Positions 54,173 through 62,773 of a DNA stretch of 63,372 nt are shown piece after piece. Source of the stretch: Rhodospirillaceae bacterium (GTDB taxonomy: Bacteria; Pseudomonadota; Alphaproteobacteria; TMED109; TMED131); assembly GCA_902547175.1 (NCBI GenBank), contig CACCMS010000002.1, positions 1-63,372 on the forward strand, read 5' to 3'. The notes beneath the pieces were generated by a model, which saw only the letters and a list, made by a program, of their open reading frames with translations, had not been told where the DNA came from and did not search any database. The stretch's first letter is position 1, and each line of letters begins with the position of its first letter. The position numbers were made by a program, and so were the translations under genes.

Positions 54173-54349
54173 ATGGATGAAATAGAAATTATATCTTCTG
54201 AAGAAAATAAGACAAAAGTCCAAAATCTTTCTATTGAAGAATTACAAAACTATAAAAGTGAACTAAAGGAAATGATTAAATTTTTGGAAATTGAGATTAT
54301 TAAAAGGCAAGATGAAAAAATTAAAGCAGAAAAGTTCTTTCAAAAGTAA
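54173..54349 (+). CDS. DUF1192 small protein
   Basis: A 58-residue frame with no overlap to other genes: starts MDEIEIISSEEN, then the core LSIEELQNYKSELKEMIKFL and a lysine-rich helix ending KAEKFFQK. The L-S-[IV]-E-E-L pattern, paired helices and terminal F-F-[KQ] match the alphaproteobacterial DUF1192 family. Function unknown; predicted coiled coil. Stop is 5 nt before metY, so it probably shares that transcript. Confidence 0.85.
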   Translation: MDEIEIISSEENKTKVQNLSIEELQNYKSELKEMIKFLEIEIIKRQDEKIKAEKFFQK

Positions 54350-54354
54350 TTTTT

Positions 54355-55656
54355 ATGAAAAAAAATAATAAATATAAAAAATTTAATTTTAGTACTTTAA
54401 GCATACATGCAGGCCAAAAAAAGGATAAGAATTATAATTCTAGAGCAGTTCCTATATATCAAACCACCTCTCATTTATTTGAGGATCATGATGAAGCAGC
54501 TTCTATATTTAATTTAGATATTGATGGACACATATATAGCAGAATTTCTAATCCAACCGTAAGTGTTTTAGAGGAGAGAATAGCCGCATTAGAAAAAGGT
54601 ATCGGTGCAATATGCGTTTCAAGTGGACAGGCTGCACTTCATTTAGCATTAGCTACTTTACTGAATAAAGGTGATCATATAATCAGCTCAGATAGAATTT
54701 ACGGAGGCAGTAGAAATCTTTTAGGACTTACATTAAAAAGATTTGGTATAAATACAAGTTTTGTAGATCTAAGAAATTTATCACTAGTTAAAAAGAATAT
54801 AAAAAACAATACTAAAATAATATTTGGAGAAACAATTGGAAATCCTGGTTTAGAGGTTCTTAATATGCAAGAGGTTTCTAAAATATGTAAAAAAAATAAT
54901 ATTCTTTTTATGGTAGATAATACTATAGCTACGCCTGTTTTATTTAACCCCATTGATTATGGTGCAGATATTGTACTACATTCAGTAACTAAATTTATGG
55001 GAGGCCATGGAGTAGCATTAGGAGGCGCTATAGTGGACTCTGGTAATTTTGATTGGGCTGCCACCAAAAAGTTTAAAAACATTACAGAATCATACTCAGG
55101 ATATGATAATATAAATTATTTCGAAGAATTTGGTCCAGCTGCTTTTTTGATGAGAGCACGTTCTGAAGGACTAAGGGATTTTGGAGCTGCGCTATCACCG
55201 CAAAGTGCATTTTATTTGTTAATGGGATTAGAAACCCTAGAGCCTAGAATGATGAAACATGTTTCTAACTGTGAATACATAGCAGCATATTTATCTGGGA
55301 GAGAAGATGTAAATTGGGTTTCATATCCTGGCTTAAAATCTCATAAAGACTTTCAATTAGCGTCTAAACTGATGCCTAAAGGGGCAGGGGCAATATTATC
55401 TTTTGGTATAAGAGGTGGAAAAAAAAATGCAATTAAATTTATAAATAATCTAAAACTATTCTCACATCTTGCCAATATAGGTGACGCTAAATCATTAGTT
55501 ATACATCCTGCTAGTACTACACATGCACAACTAAGTAAAAAAGATTTACAGAAATCAGGTATTTCAGATGATTTAATTAGACTTTCAATAGGCATAGAGG
55601 ATTTAGATGATTTAATAGAAGATATAAATTTTGCTTTAGAAAAGGCTAAGAAGTGA
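54355..55656 (+). CDS. metY: O-acetylhomoserine sulfhydrylase MetY
   Basis: PLP enzyme that makes homocysteine directly from O-acylhomoserine and sulfide. The 433 residues include STLSIHAGQKKD, IYQTTSHLFEDHDEA, YSRISNPTV, CVSSGQAALHLAL, the PLP lysine in LHSVTKFMGGHG and LVIHPASTTHAQL. Length over 420 and the N-terminal motif favour MetY over MetB/MetZ. Together with MetX/MetW gives direct sulfhydrylation. No metB or metC is seen. Confidence 0.94.
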   Translation: MKKNNKYKKFNFSTLSIHAGQKKDKNYNSRAVPIYQTTSHLFEDHDEAASIFNLDIDGHIYSRISNPTVSVLEERIAALEKGIGAICVSSGQAALHLALATLLNKGDHIISSDRIYGGSRNLLGLTLKRFGINTSFVDLRNLSLVKKNIKNNTKIIFGETIGNPGLEVLNMQEVSKICKKNNILFMVDNTIATPVLFNPIDYGADIVLHSVTKFMGGHGVALGGAIVDSGNFDWAATKKFKNITESYSGYDNINYFEEFGPAAFLMRARSEGLRDFGAALSPQSAFYLLMGLETLEPRMMKHVSNCEYIAAYLSGREDVNWVSYPGLKSHKDFQLASKLMPKGAGAILSFGIRGGKKNAIKFINNLKLFSHLANIGDAKSLVIHPASTTHAQLSKKDLQKSGISDDLIRLSIGIEDLDDLIEDINFALEKAKK

Positions 55657-56423
55657 ATAACTCTCAATTAAAAGTATATTATAAAAAAAATACAAGTAAG
55701 TCGCCTTTAATAATTTTTATACATGGGGCGGCCAGTGACCATACCCTTTGGCTTTACCAAACAAGATATTTTTTTAATAAAAACTATTCTGTAATTTCAA
55801 TGGACTTACCAGGACACGGAAAAAATTTGACTAAACCATTAAGTTCTATTAAGGGATTAAGTGATTTAATAAAAAAATTAATAAAAAGTTTACCTAATAA
55901 AGAAATTTATTTAGTTGGACATAGTATGGGGAGTCTAATTTGTCTTGAAACTTCTTTGGCAAACTTTACAGAAATTAAAAAGATTTTTTTAATAGGCACT
56001 TCTTATCCAATGCAAGTAAATAAAAACCTCTTGCTTAAAAGTAAGACAGATCAGGACTTAGCAATTAAAGATATGATTAATTGGTCTTTATCAGACAAGA
56101 TAAAGTTAAACGGTGCTAATTTGATAGGCTTAAATTTACCAAATTTGATAAATGTTATAATGAGTAACTCTAGAAAAGGCTTACTCTATAAAAATCTTTC
56201 AGCATGTAACAATTTTATTTTAAATAAAAATAAAATAGAAAAAGTAAAAACTCCTTTTACAATAATAGCTGGAAGTAATGATATTATGACAAGTAAAAAA
56301 AATTCCAAAATATTAAATGATATGCTATCTGACTCTAACTTAGAAATTATAAATAACGTCGGACATTTTCATCCTCTAGAGAGCCCTTTAGAGGTAAATG
56401 ATATTATTATTAAGAATTTGTAA
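55653..56423 (+). CDS. Alpha/beta hydrolase
   Basis: 256-residue cytosolic serine hydrolase. Oxyanion region IIFIHGAASDHTLWLYQTRY, nucleophile elbow LVGHSMGSLI, late aspartate in IIAGSNDIMT and histidine in NVGHFHPLESP. GTG start overlapping the metY stop by 4 nt. Substrate unknown; the fold is shared by esterases, thioesterases and C-C hydrolases. The next gene is a thioesterase, so acyl turnover is possible. Confidence 0.82.
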   Translation: MNNSQLKVYYKKNTSKSPLIIFIHGAASDHTLWLYQTRYFFNKNYSVISMDLPGHGKNLTKPLSSIKGLSDLIKKLIKSLPNKEIYLVGHSMGSLICLETSLANFTEIKKIFLIGTSYPMQVNKNLLLKSKTDQDLAIKDMINWSLSDKIKLNGANLIGLNLPNLINVIMSNSRKGLLYKNLSACNNFILNKNKIEKVKTPFTIIAGSNDIMTSKKNSKILNDMLSDSNLEIINNVGHFHPLESPLEVNDIIIKNL

Positions 56424-56427
56424 GTTA

Positions 56428-56844
56428 ATGAAAAGAAAAAAAGATTATTTTTATAAAGAAGAAGTTGGTACTAGGTTTGGTGACAATGATATATTTGGGC
56501 ATTTAAATAACGTTATCTATTATTCATTATTTGACTCTGTGATAAATAGATTCCTAATCAAAAAATGTAAATACGATCCATTATCCTCAAATATTATTGC
56601 AATTTCTCCTGAGACGAGATGTAAGTTCAGAAAGTCTTTTAAATATCCTGACGCAATTATTGCAGGCCTTTCTACATTTAAAATAGGAAAAACTAGTGTT
56701 ATATATGATATTTCACTATTTAGTAAAAAAGGTCAGTTACCTTACGCAGAGGGTTATTTTGTTCACGTGTTTGTAAAAAGAAACAATATGCGGGAAAAAG
56801 TGTCTATACCGAAAAAAATAAAATTAGAGTTATTAAGAATATAA
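56428..56844 (+). CDS. 4HBT-family acyl-CoA thioesterase
   Basis: Hotdog-fold thioesterase of about 138 residues. The motif VGTRFGDNDIFGHLNNVIYY contains the catalytic aspartate and H-x-N-N-x-x-Y of the 4-hydroxybenzoyl-CoA thioesterase family. ATG 56428 (MKRKKDYFY) was chosen, 4 nt after the hydrolase stop; an upstream start at 56398 lies inside that gene. No gap to the convergent rpmE. Confidence 0.86.
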   Translation: MKRKKDYFYKEEVGTRFGDNDIFGHLNNVIYYSLFDSVINRFLIKKCKYDPLSSNIIAISPETRCKFRKSFKYPDAIIAGLSTFKIGKTSVIYDISLFSKKGQLPYAEGYFVHVFVKRNNMREKVSIPKKIKLELLRI

Positions 56845-57066
56845 CTATACTTTTATATTACCGAATTTTTTCTTAAATCTCGCAACTTGGCCTGCATTCT
56901 CTCTTATTTGAGCATTTCCTCCAGTCCACGCAGGATGAGAAGCAGGGTCAACATCTAGTTTTAATACTTCACCTTCTTTGCCATATGTAGACTTTGTTGT
57001 AAATGCTGTACCATCAGTCATGACGACTTTAATAGAATGGTAATCTGGATGTATGTTTTTTTTCAT
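56845..57066 (-). CDS. rpmE: Large ribosomal subunit protein bL31
   Basis: 73 residues: [20 protein letters not shown], then [11 protein letters not shown] and [10 protein letters not shown]. This is the form without the four zinc cysteines, normal in Alphaproteobacteria. Monocistronic, between the convergent thioesterase and divergent iminopeptidase. Confidence 0.95.
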   Translation of the reverse strand: MKKNIHPDYHSIKVVMTDGTAFTTKSTYGKEGEVLKLDVDPASHPAWTGGNAQIRENAGQVARFKKKFGNIKV

Positions 57067-57087
57067 TTTGATTTAATAAAATTAATT

Positions 57088-57093
57088 TATAAT
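57088..57093 (+). promoter_or_regulatory. -10 box of the iminopeptidase gene, leaderless spacing
   Basis: A perfect TATAAT ends 6 nt before ATG 57100 in the 33-bp gap between rpmE and pip. No Shine-Dalgarno is present, so a leaderless transcript is likely. Confidence 0.5.
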
Positions 57094-57099
57094 AATGTT

Positions 57100-58050
57100 A
57101 TGTTATATAATATAAAAAAATCTTTTGCAATACATCATATAAAACAAAATCAACATACTATTTATTTTGAAGAGTATGGAAATCCGATGGGTATACCTGT
57201 AATCTTTTTACATGGAGGACCAGGTAGTGGCTGTAATGAGGCACAAAAAGCTATTTTTGATTATAAAAAATATAGAGTAGTTTTTTTGGATCAAAGAGGA
57301 TCAGGTAAATCTACCCCTAAAGGAGAAATTAAAAATAATACAACCTTAAAGTTAATTGATGACATTGAGGTTGTAAGAAAACATTTAAAAATTGAAAGCT
57401 GGATGGTGGTTGGGGGGTCTTGGGGAGCAACTCTTGCTGTAGCTTATGCGCAGCTACATACCGATAGAGTTGAGGCTATGATCCTTAGAGCACTATTTTT
57501 AGGAACTAAAAAAGAAATTGAATGGGCTTTTTTTGATGCACCACTGAAGTTTAGGCCAGAGTTAATATATAGACTTAATGACTTTTTAAATAATAAAAAA
57601 TTAATAAATCCCATTTTTGCTTTGGGAAAAATGCTAGAAAATAAAAATGAAAAAATAAGAATTTTAGGGGCAGATTTATGGTTGGCTTATGAGAGTAATT
57701 TATCTACAATTCAATTTGATTATACTGCTTTTAATGAGGTCTTATCTAACTCTGGTAAAAAGAAAAAAATATTACCCAATACTCCATTTTTAGAGTGGCA
57801 TTACATTAAAAATAATTTTTTTCTTAGACCAAATCAACTATTAAAAAATAAGAAAAAATTATCAAACGTAAAAATTTCTATTATACAAAGTGATTACGAT
57901 TTACTTTGTCCTCCACAGATATCATTTAATTTTGCTTCCAGGTTATCTAATTGCAAGGTAATCAGAATAGCAAATGCAGGACATTACATAAGTGATCCTG
58001 GAGTAAAGGAAATGATGAAACAATTATTGGATGAATATGAAAAAATTTAA
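57100..58050 (+). CDS. pip: Proline iminopeptidase
   Basis: S33 alpha/beta hydrolase that releases N-terminal proline. About 316 residues from ATG 57100; the longer frame back to 57037 would run through rpmE. Motifs: VIFLHGGPGSGCN, FLDQRGSGKSTPKGE, the nucleophile in VVGGSWGATLAVAYAQ, and catalytic histidine in NAGHYISDPG. The usual PYD-type segment is present at SDYDLLCPP. Overlaps the M23 gene start by about 20 nt. Confidence 0.91.
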   Translation: MLYNIKKSFAIHHIKQNQHTIYFEEYGNPMGIPVIFLHGGPGSGCNEAQKAIFDYKKYRVVFLDQRGSGKSTPKGEIKNNTTLKLIDDIEVVRKHLKIESWMVVGGSWGATLAVAYAQLHTDRVEAMILRALFLGTKKEIEWAFFDAPLKFRPELIYRLNDFLNNKKLINPIFALGKMLENKNEKIRILGADLWLAYESNLSTIQFDYTAFNEVLSNSGKKKKILPNTPFLEWHYIKNNFFLRPNQLLKNKKKLSNVKISIIQSDYDLLCPPQISFNFASRLSNCKVIRIANAGHYISDPGVKEMMKQLLDEYEKI

Positions 58051-59947
58051 TATAAACTATTTACTTTTTTTTATATTATTATTTTTTTTAAATACAAAAT
58101 GTTTTGCGGTAAAATTAGAGACAAAAAATACTAGGCTTAATAAAAAATATCAATTGAATGATTTCAAATATCAAGAAAATTTTTATGAAAATAGTTTTAA
58201 AAGTGTTTTAAAGGCTCTAGGGTTTTCTGATATTGAGTCTGATGCTGCCTATACATCTCTTGCTGCAGTTTTGCCATTAGAAATATTAAAAGATAAAGGT
58301 AATATAATTTTGCCATCACATTTTGAAAAAGAAAAAATATTTACTGTAAATATTAATGACTATGATTCTATTTTACTTAAAAAAGAAAAAAATAAGTTTA
58401 TAACCTTTATAACTAGTGCTAAAGAAGCTGACAAAATAATAGCCAACCCAAAAGCCTTAGATGCTGCAAAAGAAAATATGATAAGACTAAATAATGATTT
58501 AATTGAGTATGATTTAGAAGTCTTTAACAAAAAAGCTGTTTTTAAAAAAGGAGACAATTTAGATGAAAAGCTAAATGAATTAAATATTGAGAGCAGTGAG
58601 TTGAAAAATATAAAAAATTTAATTAGTGCTTCAATTAATCCAAAAAAAATTAAAGTAGGTACGACTTTATTGGCCTATATTAAAGAAAAAAAATTACTGG
58701 CTGTAAGTATGCCTTTAAATAAAAAAAAAAAATTACTAATTTATAAAATTAATAAAGAATACAAGTCTAAAATTGTAGATGCATTAGAGTTAAAAATCAT
58801 TTTTTCTAATATAATTGAGAAAAATAACTATTTTATTACAAGAATAGACCTATTTAAAAATGATAATTATAAGATAATAAAAAATGTTTTAGAAAAAGGA
58901 GAAAGCATATATGAGCTACTTAAAAAATATAAAATTAGTAGTCAGACCATTAATGATATTTTAAACGCTGTAATGCCATATTATGATTTAGGACAAATGA
59001 AAGCAGGGAAAAAATTAGAAATAATTTTTGACCTGAATAACAATCTAAATGGTATTTCTTTTAATATAGATCAGATGACTAAATTACAAATAGCTCTTAT
59101 AGATAATAGTTTTAAAGTTTTTTTTTATAAGAAGCCTTATAAAATAAAAAATAATTTTAGCGAAATTATAATTAGTTCTAATTTATATAATGACTCACAA
59201 ACCTTTGGTTTACCAAGAAGTATTTTTTTTGAGCTAGTCAAAATACTTAGTTTTTCGCTAGATTTTCAAAGGGATATAAGAAAAAATACTATTTTTTTAG
59301 TGCTGTATGAAAAGCTATATGATTATAAAAATAACCTTATCACTACTGGTAAAATTTTATATTCAAAAGTATTATTAAAAAATGATTTTATAGAAATGTA
59401 TTTTTTTAAAAGCAATGATAAAGAAGCAGACTTTTATGATAGTGAGGGTAAAAGTATTCGAAAAACTTTAATGAAGACTCCAATAGATGGTGCCAGACTT
59501 TCTTCAGGCTTTGGGAAGAGAAGACACCCTATTTTAGGCTATAATAAGATGCATAGAGGAATTGATTTTGCTGCAAAAAGAGGTACTCCAGTATATGCTG
59601 CTGGAGACGGTATTATTGAAAGAGCAAACTTTTATGGCGCATATGGTAGATATATTAGAATTAGACATAACTCACAATATAAAACTGCCTATGCGCATCT
59701 TTCAAAGTTTGCCAAAGATGTTAAAAGAAATATTAAAGTTAAGCAAGGGCAGGTAATTGGATATGTTGGAACATCCGGCAGGTCAACTGGACCTCATTTG
59801 CATTATGAGGTTATTTTTAATAAAAAACAGGTAAACCCTCTTAAACTTAAAATGCCAGAATTAAATACATTGAATAAAAATGAAATGATTGATTTTAATA
59901 AACATAAAGAAAATATAACTAAAATATTAAACGATATTAGGAAGTAA
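58031..59947 (+). CDS. M23 family endopeptidase (MepM-like)
   Basis: Periplasmic peptidoglycan endopeptidase, 638 residues. N-terminal signal peptide (YLLFFILLFFLNTKCFA), a long Lys/Asn-rich middle region with OapA/LysM-like folds (KGDNLDEKL, EKGESIYELLKKYKI), and a C-terminal M23 domain with LSSGFGKRRHPILGYNKMHR, HRGIDFAA, YAHLSKF and HLHYE; all zinc ligands are present. The first ATG overlaps pip; ATG 58037 is equally possible. A run of 12 A at 58721-58732 stays in frame. Overlaps the convergent clpB by 11 nt. Confidence 0.89.
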   Translation: MNMKKFNINYLLFFILLFFLNTKCFAVKLETKNTRLNKKYQLNDFKYQENFYENSFKSVLKALGFSDIESDAAYTSLAAVLPLEILKDKGNIILPSHFEKEKIFTVNINDYDSILLKKEKNKFITFITSAKEADKIIANPKALDAAKENMIRLNNDLIEYDLEVFNKKAVFKKGDNLDEKLNELNIESSELKNIKNLISASINPKKIKVGTTLLAYIKEKKLLAVSMPLNKKKKLLIYKINKEYKSKIVDALELKIIFSNIIEKNNYFITRIDLFKNDNYKIIKNVLEKGESIYELLKKYKISSQTINDILNAVMPYYDLGQMKAGKKLEIIFDLNNNLNGISFNIDQMTKLQIALIDNSFKVFFYKKPYKIKNNFSEIIISSNLYNDSQTFGLPRSIFFELVKILSFSLDFQRDIRKNTIFLVLYEKLYDYKNNLITTGKILYSKVLLKNDFIEMYFFKSNDKEADFYDSEGKSIRKTLMKTPIDGARLSSGFGKRRHPILGYNKMHRGIDFAAKRGTPVYAAGDGIIERANFYGAYGRYIRIRHNSQYKTAYAHLSKFAKDVKRNIKVKQGQVIGYVGTSGRSTGPHLHYEVIFNKKQVNPLKLKMPELNTLNKNEMIDFNKHKENITKILNDIRK

Positions 59948-62465
59948 TCTTAAGTTTGAATTTGCCTTCTTTTACTCCTACAGTAAAATATGAGTTTTTT
60001 CTTATTTGCTTATTAATTAATGCATCAGCAATAATATCGCCTATTTCTTTTTCTATAAGTCGTTTTAGAGGCCTAGCTCCATATTCTCTACTATAGCCTT
60101 TTTCAGATAATAAATTTACAACTTCTAAGTCAAAAAGAATTTTAATATTTTTACTTATTAATCTATTTTTTAATATCGCTAATTGATTTTCAATAATGGA
60201 TTTGAGGTTATTTTTTTCTAATTTATTAAAAACAATTATTTCGTCTAATCTATTTAGAAACTCAGGCTTAAAATGACTTTTTACCTCTTTTAATACTTTT
60301 ATATCTCTTTCTTTTGTATAATTGTTATCAAGTATAATTTCACTTCCAATATTTGAGGTTAAAATAATAATGGTATTTTTAAAGTCCACAGAGCTTCCCT
60401 GTCCATCTACAATTCGCCCTTCATCTAGTAGTTGCAAAAAAACGTTAAATATTTCAGAGTTAGCTTTTTCGATTTCATCAAATAAAATTACTTTAAAAGG
60501 TCTGTCCTTAACAGCTTTTGTTAATCTACCACTTTCTTCAAAACCCACATAACCTGGTGGAGCGCCAATAAGTTTTGATATTGAGTGTTTTTCAGAATAT
60601 TCTGACATATCAATAGTAATTAGTTCTTTTTCATCTTTAAATAAATAATCAGAAAGAGTTTTAGCAATCTCTGTTTTTCCTACCCCTGTAGGACCTAAAA
60701 ATAGAAATGATCCTATAGGTTTATTAGGGTCATTTATTCCAGTTCTAGACCTTTTAATTACAGAAGATATAGCTTGAATGGCAGTATCTTGTCCCACTAT
60801 TCTTTTTTTTAAAATTTCATCTAGGTTGATAAGGGCATCTCTTTCTTTTTCTAATATTTTATCAATAGGGATCCCAGTCCAATTAGATAAGATACTTGCT
60901 ATATCATTATCTGTAACTTTTTTATCTTCTAAGATATTTTTATGCAAATTTTCTAGTTTTAATATTTTCTCTTTTAAACGTGGAATTTCATAGTGAGTAA
61001 GCTTTCCAGCAAAAGCTAAATCACCATTTCTTTTTGCTTTTTTTAATTCACCATTATTTTTTTCTAGTTCTTCTTTAAGTTTATTCAATTTCTCTATTTC
61101 ATTTTTGTATAAGTTCCATTCATTTAGTACTTTTTCCAATGATGTATGAATATTTAAATTTTCTTTTTCCAATTCATTTTTTCTCTTATTATTTATTTTA
61201 TTTTCTTTTAATATATTTTCTAATTCTATTTTATTCTTTAGTAATTTATTTTCTAATTTCTCTGCTTGTAATGGTTTTGTCTTCAGTTCTATTCTTTTTT
61301 TACTAGCAGCTTCATCTATTAAATCAATTGCTTTATCAGGAAGTTTTCTATTAGTTATATATCTAGCTGACAGTTCAGAAGCAGCAATTACTGCATTGTC
61401 TGAAATACTAATTCCATGATGTATTTCATATTTTTCTTTCAATCCTCTTAGTATAGTTACAGTATCATCTATGCTGGGTTCATCAACATATACTGGTTGA
61501 AATCGTCTAGATAATGCTGAGTCTTTTTCAAAGTATTTTCTATACTCAGTTAAAGTGGTTGCTCCAATACAATGTAGTTTTCCTCTTGCTAAAGCTGGCT
61601 TTAAAATATTAGCCGCATCTAGGGACCCTTCATTAGCTCCAGTTCCTACTAATGTGTGTATTTCATCAATAAATAAAATAATATTTTTATGAAATTCTAT
61701 TTCTTTAATAACACTTTTTAATCTTTCTTCAAATTCTCCTCTAAATTTAGTTCCTGCCATTAGAAGTGGTAAATCTAAGGCAATTAATTTATATTCTCCA
61801 ATATTATCAGGTACAGACTTTTCTATAATTTTAATACTAATTCCCTCAGCTAAAGCAGTTTTTCCTACCCCAGGATCTCCAATAAGAATAGGATTATTTT
61901 TAGTTCTTCTTGATAAAACTTGTATAGATCTTTTAATCTCACTTTCTCTTCCTATGACAGGGTCAATTTTATTATTTTTTGCTAAGTCAGTTAAATCATT
62001 TGTATATTTTTTTATATTATCATACTGGTTTTGACTTTCATTTTTAATAGACTGAAGATAATTTTTTAGTTCTTCATATTTTACACCAAATTTATTGAGA
62101 ATTTTTTTAGTGACTGGACTAATTTCTGATGCCAATTCCATTAATACTATTAAGCTATCAAAGTTACTGACATTATATTTACTAATTTGATCATTAATTT
62201 TATTTAGTAGTAAAATTACATTGCTTTGTACTTGTGTTTCTTTTGAGTCACTATTTTGTTCGTTAGAAATTTTTATACTTTCATCAAGTAAGGCTTGTTT
62301 ATTTACTTTAATTTTTTTTAATGCTTTAGATATTAAATCATTATCTTGAAGAAGAATTATTAGAATATGAATTGGAAAAAAATATTTAAAGTTATTTTCT
62401 TTTGCATAGTTGAAAGCAGCATCAACGGTTATTCTTAATTTTTCACTAAAGTTATCTAAATTCAT
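59937..62465 (-). CDS. clpB: ClpB disaggregase
   Basis: Hsp100 ATPase that rescues aggregated protein with DnaK. The 842 residues have a divergent N-domain (1-~140), AAA1 with GDPGVGKTALAEG and FIDEIHTLVG, a long coiled-coil M-domain (~395-510) that separates ClpB from ClpA, and AAA2 with GPTGVGKTEIAK, GAPPGYVGFEESGRL and LFDEIEKANSEIFN. No ClpP-binding IGF/L loop was seen. A heat-shock type promoter precedes it. Order prmC-DUF4167-clpB is typical of Alphaproteobacteria. Confidence 0.95.
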   Translation of the reverse strand: MNLDNFSEKLRITVDAAFNYAKENNFKYFFPIHILIILLQDNDLISKALKKIKVNKQALLDESIKISNEQNSDSKETQVQSNVILLLNKINDQISKYNVSNFDSLIVLMELASEISPVTKKILNKFGVKYEELKNYLQSIKNESQNQYDNIKKYTNDLTDLAKNNKIDPVIGRESEIKRSIQVLSRRTKNNPILIGDPGVGKTALAEGISIKIIEKSVPDNIGEYKLIALDLPLLMAGTKFRGEFEERLKSVIKEIEFHKNIILFIDEIHTLVGTGANEGSLDAANILKPALARGKLHCIGATTLTEYRKYFEKDSALSRRFQPVYVDEPSIDDTVTILRGLKEKYEIHHGISISDNAVIAASELSARYITNRKLPDKAIDLIDEAASKKRIELKTKPLQAEKLENKLLKNKIELENILKENKINNKRKNELEKENLNIHTSLEKVLNEWNLYKNEIEKLNKLKEELEKNNGELKKAKRNGDLAFAGKLTHYEIPRLKEKILKLENLHKNILEDKKVTDNDIASILSNWTGIPIDKILEKERDALINLDEILKKRIVGQDTAIQAISSVIKRSRTGINDPNKPIGSFLFLGPTGVGKTEIAKTLSDYLFKDEKELITIDMSEYSEKHSISKLIGAPPGYVGFEESGRLTKAVKDRPFKVILFDEIEKANSEIFNVFLQLLDEGRIVDGQGSSVDFKNTIIILTSNIGSEIILDNNYTKERDIKVLKEVKSHFKPEFLNRLDEIIVFNKLEKNNLKSIIENQLAILKNRLISKNIKILFDLEVVNLLSEKGYSREYGARPLKRLIEKEIGDIIADALINKQIRKNSYFTVGVKEGKFKLKITS

Positions 62466-62478
62466 TTAATACCCCATT

Positions 62479-62515
62479 TAAATATGGTTGTTGTTAATAT
62501 ACAACACAAGGGGTG
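62479..62515 (-). promoter_or_regulatory. Sigma-32 (RpoH) type promoter of clpB
   Basis: Minus strand: CACCCCTTGTG (62515-62505), 17-nt spacer, CCATATTTA (62487-62479), ending 13 nt before the clpB ATG. The -35 closely follows the RpoH pattern CCCTTG-AA and the -10 differs from CCCCATTTA at two positions. It lies in the 57-bp gap after DUF4167, so clpB can be induced apart from prmC. Confidence 0.65.
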
Positions 62516-62522
62516 AAAAAAA

Positions 62523-62768
62523 TTAATCAGTTTTTTTATTAGAATTATTTATTCTTAAAAAATGTTCAGCATGCTGCATATAATTTTCTGCTGCTACTTT
62601 ATCTCCAGCTGAGGAAGCATCCTTAGCTAAATTTTCATATTTAATTTTAATTTCTAAAGGATTACCTCTAGGTTTTTGTTTTAATATTTTATTCTCATAC
62701 CCATTAATACCATTTTTATTTAGGGATTTGGGTCTATTTCTTCTAAAAGAGTTATTTTTTTTTATCAT
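62523..62768 (-). CDS. DUF4167 protein, reduced form
   Basis: 81 basic residues: MIKKNNSFRRNRPKSLNKNG, then the conserved KQKPRGNPLEIKIKYENLAK, DASSAGDKVAAENYMQHAEH and FLRI. This is the DUF4167 core of Alphaproteobacteria. Typical members are 200 or more residues with a low-complexity C-terminal region; here only the core remains. The RGN-x8-YE-x-LA-x-DA pattern and basic N-terminus suggest nucleic-acid or ribosome contact, but function is unknown. Confidence 0.9.
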   Translation of the reverse strand: MIKKNNSFRRNRPKSLNKNGINGYENKILKQKPRGNPLEIKIKYENLAKDASSAGDKVAAENYMQHAEHFLRINNSNKKTD

Positions 62769-62773
62769 TTAAA

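Noticed and set aside
57037..57099. Longer start for the iminopeptidase
   Set aside because: It would run antisense through rpmE and lacks family similarity; ATG 57100 has a -10 box 6 nt upstream.
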